Assembly: GCF_026017845.1 (NCBI RefSeq)
Contig: NZ_CP100416.1
Span: 1,568,228 to 1,632,227 of the forward strand
Origin: Amycolatopsis mediterranei
GTDB lineage: Bacteria; Actinomycetota; Actinomycetes; Mycobacteriales; Pseudonocardiaceae
DNA: 64,000 nucleotides
Direction: 5' to 3'
Part shown: positions 61,002 through 64,000 of the stretch, in pieces
Layout of the letters: each line of letters opens with the position of its first letter
Position numbering within the stretch: the first letter of the stretch is position 1
Notes under the pieces: generated by a model
Told to the model about the DNA's origin: nothing
Seen by the model: only the letters and a program-made list of their open reading frames with translations
Databases searched by the model: none
Made by a program: the position numbers and the translations under genes

Positions 61002-61016
61002 CGTCAGCGCCTGACG
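61002..61016. promoter_or_regulatory. Inverted repeat between SDR and TetR genes
   Basis: CGTCAG and CTGACG flank a CGC spacer. A further imperfect repeat (GATGAGTCC near 60987 and the complement of GATGAGACT near 61025) spans it. The position between divergent genes suits a TetR operator. Confidence 0.5.
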
Positions 61017-61058
61017 TTACTCAGTCTCATCACCAGCGTCAAGACCGGGTCTTGTCGC

Positions 61059-61064
61059 TACGAT
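61059..61064 (+). promoter_or_regulatory. -10 box of leaderless TetR gene
   Basis: TACGAT fits TANNNT and lies 7 nt before the ATG at 61072. Confidence 0.45.
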
Positions 61065-61071
61065 CTGCGGC

Positions 61072-61644
61072 ATGCCCCGATGGGAACCGCACGCACGCGA
61101 GAGACTGGAAGCGGCTGCGCTGGAGCTGTTCGCCGCCCACGGCTACCAGGCCGTCACGGTTCCCCGGATCGCCGAACGCGCCGGTCTCACCAAGCCCAGC
61201 TACTTCCGCCATTTCGCGGACAAGCGCGAAGTTCTCTTCTTCGGGCAGGAACTGGTGCTGGAGGCGATCAAGCAGGCCGTCGAGGCCGCTCCCGAGGGCG
61301 CGAGCCCACGCCGGCTGGTCGAAGCCGCCCTGGACGGCGCGGCCGTCTTGTTCACCCCGGCTCGGCGAGCGCGGGCGGCGGCGCGTCAGGAGATCATCGA
61401 GTCCGAACCGGAACTGCGCGAGTGTCTCACCGGCAAACGAAGTGCCATCGCCGGCACCATCACCGCGGCTGTGCAGGACCGGGGCACCCCCCGGCCGACC
61501 GCGCTCGTGGCCGGCCAGCTCGGCCTGCTCGCCTTCGTCGCCGCACACGAGCGCTGGGCCGCGTCGACCGGTGGGGACGACTTCGCGGGCTACGCGCGCG
61601 ACTCCCTCGATGAAGCGATCAAGGCCGCCGCTTCGCTCCTCTGA
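61072..61644 (+). CDS. TetR/AcrR family repressor
   Basis: A 190-residue regulator. The helix-turn-helix is ALELFAAHGYQAVTVPRIAERAGLTKPSYFRHFADKREVLF (about residues 14-54). It is likely to control the divergent SDR gene at 60225. The last 26 bp overlap the convergent monooxygenase gene, so the two stop regions interleave. Translation appears leaderless. Confidence 0.93.
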   Translation: MPRWEPHARERLEAAALELFAAHGYQAVTVPRIAERAGLTKPSYFRHFADKREVLFFGQELVLEAIKQAVEAAPEGASPRRLVEAALDGAAVLFTPARRARAAARQEIIESEPELRECLTGKRSAIAGTITAAVQDRGTPRPTALVAGQLGLLAFVAAHERWAASTGGDDFAGYARDSLDEAIKAAASLL

Positions 61645-63163
61645 GACGCTTCTCCTCGGGCGCCGGCCGGCCGATCGCGGTCAGGTAGTCCGTCACGGCC
61701 GATCCGTCGCCTGCGTCGGTGATCAGCCCGACGTGGCCGTCGGGACGGATCAGCACCAGCGTCCGCTCGGACGCTTGGTAAGCGGTCGCGAGGTGGCCCG
61801 CGGTGTCGACGACGTCGTGGGGCCCGGCCGGCTCGTCGACGACCTGCAGCACCCGCAGACCGAGCTGCGCAGGCCCGGTCGCGGGCCCGAACGCCAGGAG
61901 GGTGAACCGTCCGCCGCGGGTCAGCTCGAACAACCGGCGTTCGCCGTGGATCGTGGCCAGCCCGGTCGCGTCGGGGGCGCGGTCGCCCGCGCGCAGCGCC
62001 GCCGTGTCGTCGCGGTCGTCATGAGCGAGCGCGGAGCCGCGGTACCCCACGTCGAGCTGCAGCGTGCTCGCGTCGCGGCGGGTGGGGATGGTCCGGTCCC
62101 GCAGCGTCTGCTCCAGTCGTGCGGTGGAGAGGGTGAGCACGCGGGCGGCGATCGGGCGGCGCTCGGCCTCGTAGGTGTCGAGCAGCGCGGGCGGAGCGCC
62201 GTTCGCGACCGCGGCGAACTTCCACCCGAGGTTGTGCGCGTCTTGGACGCCGGTGTTCATGCCCTGACCGCCGGCGGGTGGGTGGATGTGCGCCGCGTCG
62301 CCTGCGAGGAAGACGTTCCCCGCGCGATAGCGGTCGGCCAAGCGCGTGTTGGCGCGCCAGAGGGACGACCACTGTGGCGCGTGCAGGCGGATGTCGGTGC
62401 GCCCGCTCCGCCGCTCCAGGAGCGCCTGCAGGTGGCTGAGGCCGCGGTCGGGGTCGTCCCCGGGGGAGAGTGCGGCCGCGTACTGGAACAGGTCCGTGGA
62501 CGGCAGGGGGCAGAGGCCGAGCATGCCGTCCGGGTGCTGCCACGCGTGCCAGGCCTCGCGGTCGAGGCCCTCGACCGCGAGATCCGCGAGGATCATCCGC
62601 ACCTCCTCGCGCGTCTCGCCGGCGAACGCGATGCCGGCGTGCTTGCGGACGGTGCTGTGGCCGCCGTCGCAGCCGACCAGCCGGCGCGCGGTCACGGTCT
62701 CCGCCGTGCCGGCCGTGACGATCTCGGCGGTCACCTTCTCGCCGGACTGGCGGAAACCGGCCAGGGCGGTGCCGAACTCGACCGTGCCACCGAGTTCCTC
62801 CAGGCGCCGCCGCAGCGCCTCCTCGGTTCGCCATTGCGGGGTGATCAAGCTGGCCGGGTAGGGGATGTCCGGGCGATTCACCAGCGACCGGGGCACCTCG
62901 CCGCCGCGCGTCACCCGGCCGTCGGGCGCGGTCGAGTGCATGGGCATCGCGAGCCGGCCGTGGGCCAGCACGCGCTCGGCGATCCCGAGGTCCTCGAACA
63001 CCTCCAGGGAACGCGGCTGGACGCCCTTGCCGCGGGAGCCGGGCTGCGGTCCGGTCGCCGCGTCGATGAGGCGGAACGGAACGCCGCCGCGGGCGAGTTC
63101 GCAGGCCAGCGTCAGGCCGGTCGGTCCGGCGCCCACGATCAAGACCGCGTCCTCCGGGGTCAT
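61619..63163 (-). CDS. FAD-dependent aromatic monooxygenase
   Basis: A 514-residue flavoprotein hydroxylase (PF01494). The FAD-binding motif is LIVGAGPTGLTLACELARGG. GCDGGHSTVRK is the DG motif, and GNVFLAGDAAHIHPPAGGQG plus NTGVQDAHNLGWK is the GD motif. The C-terminal 110 residues form a thioredoxin-like domain as in pentachlorophenol- or PgaE-type hydroxylases. It hydroxylates an unknown aromatic compound with NAD(P)H and oxygen. The ATG at 63163 follows AAGGAGACG. It is controlled by the divergent TetR at 63246. Confidence 0.94.
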   Translation of the reverse strand: MTPEDAVLIVGAGPTGLTLACELARGGVPFRLIDAATGPQPGSRGKGVQPRSLEVFEDLGIAERVLAHGRLAMPMHSTAPDGRVTRGGEVPRSLVNRPDIPYPASLITPQWRTEEALRRRLEELGGTVEFGTALAGFRQSGEKVTAEIVTAGTAETVTARRLVGCDGGHSTVRKHAGIAFAGETREEVRMILADLAVEGLDREAWHAWQHPDGMLGLCPLPSTDLFQYAAALSPGDDPDRGLSHLQALLERRSGRTDIRLHAPQWSSLWRANTRLADRYRAGNVFLAGDAAHIHPPAGGQGMNTGVQDAHNLGWKFAAVANGAPPALLDTYEAERRPIAARVLTLSTARLEQTLRDRTIPTRRDASTLQLDVGYRGSALAHDDRDDTAALRAGDRAPDATGLATIHGERRLFELTRGGRFTLLAFGPATGPAQLGLRVLQVVDEPAGPHDVVDTAGHLATAYQASERTLVLIRPDGHVGLITDAGDGSAVTDYLTAIGRPAPEEKRLRGAKRRP

Positions 63164-63175
63164 GACGTCTCCTTC

Positions 63176-63235
63176 AAGAAAGGGATTACTTTCTTCCAAG
63201 CTACGTCAGGTTGCTAAGAAAGGCAAAGCTTTCTA
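63176..63235. promoter_or_regulatory. Two tandem TetR operators
   Basis: Two similar palindromes: AAGAAAG-N6-CTTTCTT (63176-63195) and AAGAAAG-N6-CTTTCTA (63216-63235). Their centres are 40 bp apart, close to four helical turns. They fill the 82-bp gap between the monooxygenase and TetR genes. Confidence 0.85.
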
Positions 63236-63245
63236 TCTTGGGCTG

Positions 63246-63854
63246 GTGGTCCCTGACGAGCCTGCCCGCCGCCGACGACACGGTGCCCAGCTGGAATCCG
63301 ACATCCTCGCCGCCGGCTGGGACGAGCTGGTCGAGATCGGGTACGCCCGCCTGACGATGGGCTCGGTCGCCGTGCGGGCACGCACCAGCGAGCCCGTGCT
63401 GTACCGCCGCTGGCCGAACAAGGACCAGCTGGTGCTGGCCGCGCTCGAGCAGCACCGGAGCGCGCACCCGGTCGCCGTGCCCGACACCGGCACCCTGCGG
63501 GGCGATCTGCTCGCCCACCTGACGGCGGTGAGCGAAACCCTCGCCGGCTTCTTCGCCATCGCCGCGGGCGCCGCGTTCTGCGGGCTGCTCGCCGACACCG
63601 GGAAGTCCCCGGCGCAGATCCGCGAGCAGGTCATGGGCGAAGACGTGCCCCCTCACCGGCGCACCGTCTACCAGCGCGCACACGCCCGCGGTGAAATCGA
63701 CCTCGACCGCATCCCCCCGATCGTGCTCGCCCTGCCGTTCGACCTGGTCCGCCACGACCTGCTGCTGGACCTCGAGCCCCTGACGTCCGAACGCATCCAC
63801 GCGATCGTCGACGTCCTCTTCCTCCCCTTGCTCGCAGCGCACCGGGCGAGGTGA
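63246..63854 (+). CDS. TetR/AcrR family repressor of the monooxygenase
   Basis: A 202-residue regulator. The helix-turn-helix is ILAAGWDELVEIGYARLTMGSVAVRARTSEPVLYRRWPNKDQLVLAAL (about residues 18-64). The C-terminal domain reads LTAVSETLAGFFAIAAGAAF and later FDLVRHDLLLDLEPLTSERI. The GTG at 63246 is 10 bp beyond the second palindrome. It is divergent from the monooxygenase and very likely represses it. Confidence 0.92.
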   Translation: MVPDEPARRRRHGAQLESDILAAGWDELVEIGYARLTMGSVAVRARTSEPVLYRRWPNKDQLVLAALEQHRSAHPVAVPDTGTLRGDLLAHLTAVSETLAGFFAIAAGAAFCGLLADTGKSPAQIREQVMGEDVPPHRRTVYQRAHARGEIDLDRIPPIVLALPFDLVRHDLLLDLEPLTSERIHAIVDVLFLPLLAAHRAR

Positions 63855-63923
63855 CGGCGCCGACGGATGGCCCGCCCTCGGTGGAGCTGCGGATGGCATG
63901 CTCTACGGGTGCTCACGGATCAG

Positions 63924-64000
63924 TGAGGTTCACCCCGGGTAGTGGACACCGAGTTAGCAGGACCAGGGGTTCTGCTGGAAGGATGTCCTCATGCCTCCTC
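63924..64000 (+). mobile_element. Left end of a probable IS3-family insertion sequence (partial)
   Basis: From 63924 the sequence changes style: TGAGGTTCACCCCGGGTAGTGGACACC resembles the terminal inverted repeat and 5' leader of actinobacterial IS3-family elements (TG start, CCCGGG...TGGACA). GGAAGGATG and an ATG at 63991 follow at the edge. The right end lies outside the window. Assignment rests on resemblance from memory. Confidence 0.5.
63991..64000 (+). CDS. Start of a probable transposase OrfA (partial)
   Basis: ATGCCTCCTC encodes MPP before the window ends. GGAAGGATG upstream provides a ribosome binding site (GGAAGGA, 63977-63983). The MPP start fits IS3-type OrfA proteins, but three codons cannot prove it. 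Confidence 0.4.

Noticed and set aside
1..64000. tRNA, rRNA or CRISPR arrays
   Set aside because: I found no cloverleaf-type region, rRNA-like sequence or regularly spaced repeats. Short direct repeats near 53326 and 21322 number only two copies each.

Overview
The window is very GC-rich, with third codon positions almost always G or C, many GTG starts and a dense mix of secreted hydrolases, TetR-type regulators and a conservon. This points to a filamentous actinomycete, most plausibly a pseudonocardial genus such as Amycolatopsis. The genus is inferred from gene content and style, not proven. I found about 60 genes, no tRNA or rRNA and no CRISPR array. The one mobile element is the left end of a probable IS3-family element at the right edge.

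Layout, left to right. 1-3.6 kb: the tail of an unknown gene, a TetR regulator, a NACHT NTPase with a multi-pass membrane domain, an HPF/RaiA-like protein and a tiny membrane protein. 3.7-8.9 kb: a LuxR-type response regulator and histidine kinase, divergent from a MacB/FtsX-type ABC exporter. 9-10.4 kb: a secreted GH11 xylanase and a CE4 esterase in one operon. 10.6-15.6 kb: a translationally coupled ABC-2 exporter plus a secreted beta-propeller/phosphoesterase. 16-21.9 kb: a GNAT enzyme, a secreted protein, an AhpD-like protein, and an MFS pump with an aldehyde dehydrogenase controlled by a divergent TetR. 22-24.9 kb: a GH15 glucoamylase/trehalase with a glucose-dehydrogenase-like enzyme. 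25-27.4 kb: a GH5 glycanase with a ricin-type lectin domain and an AA10 LPMO; a perfect CebR/CelR-type operator lies upstream of the LPMO.

28-36.2 kb holds mixed housekeeping and envelope genes: an LLM oxidoreductase, DUF72, an FkbM methyltransferase, an L,D-transpeptidase lipoprotein, a GNAT whose frame runs through a terminator, an MFS pump and an M1-type peptidase. 36.3-38.4 kb carries a small operon of a membrane protein and a protein with two RHIM-like amyloid motifs, divergent from a MarR regulator. 38.4-44.7 kb is a polymorphic-toxin locus: YbaB-like protein, EspC-like protein, a 1,521-residue WXG-Rhs toxin with a probable HNH/GH-E nuclease tip, and a candidate immunity protein.

45.3-53.3 kb contains a DinB-like protein, hypotheticals, two quinone-reductase-like dehydrogenases with divergent regulators, and a HEAT-like protein. 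53.7-57.6 kb is a complete conservon (cvnA-B-C-D plus a cytochrome P450 with degenerate motifs). 58.3-63.9 kb has three divergent regulator/oxidoreductase pairs (LysR/SDR, TetR/SDR, TetR/FAD monooxygenase), each with palindromic operators in the gap.

Three themes recur. First, secreted polysaccharide breakdown: xylanase, esterase, GH5 and LPMO, with GH15 and glucose dehydrogenase handling sugar inside the cell. Second, conflict or signalling modules: NACHT, RHIM-motif and Rhs toxin loci. Third, oxidoreductases each paired with a divergent, probably autoregulated repressor. Many of the regulators appear leaderless, with a TANNNT-like box 6-7 nt before the start codon.
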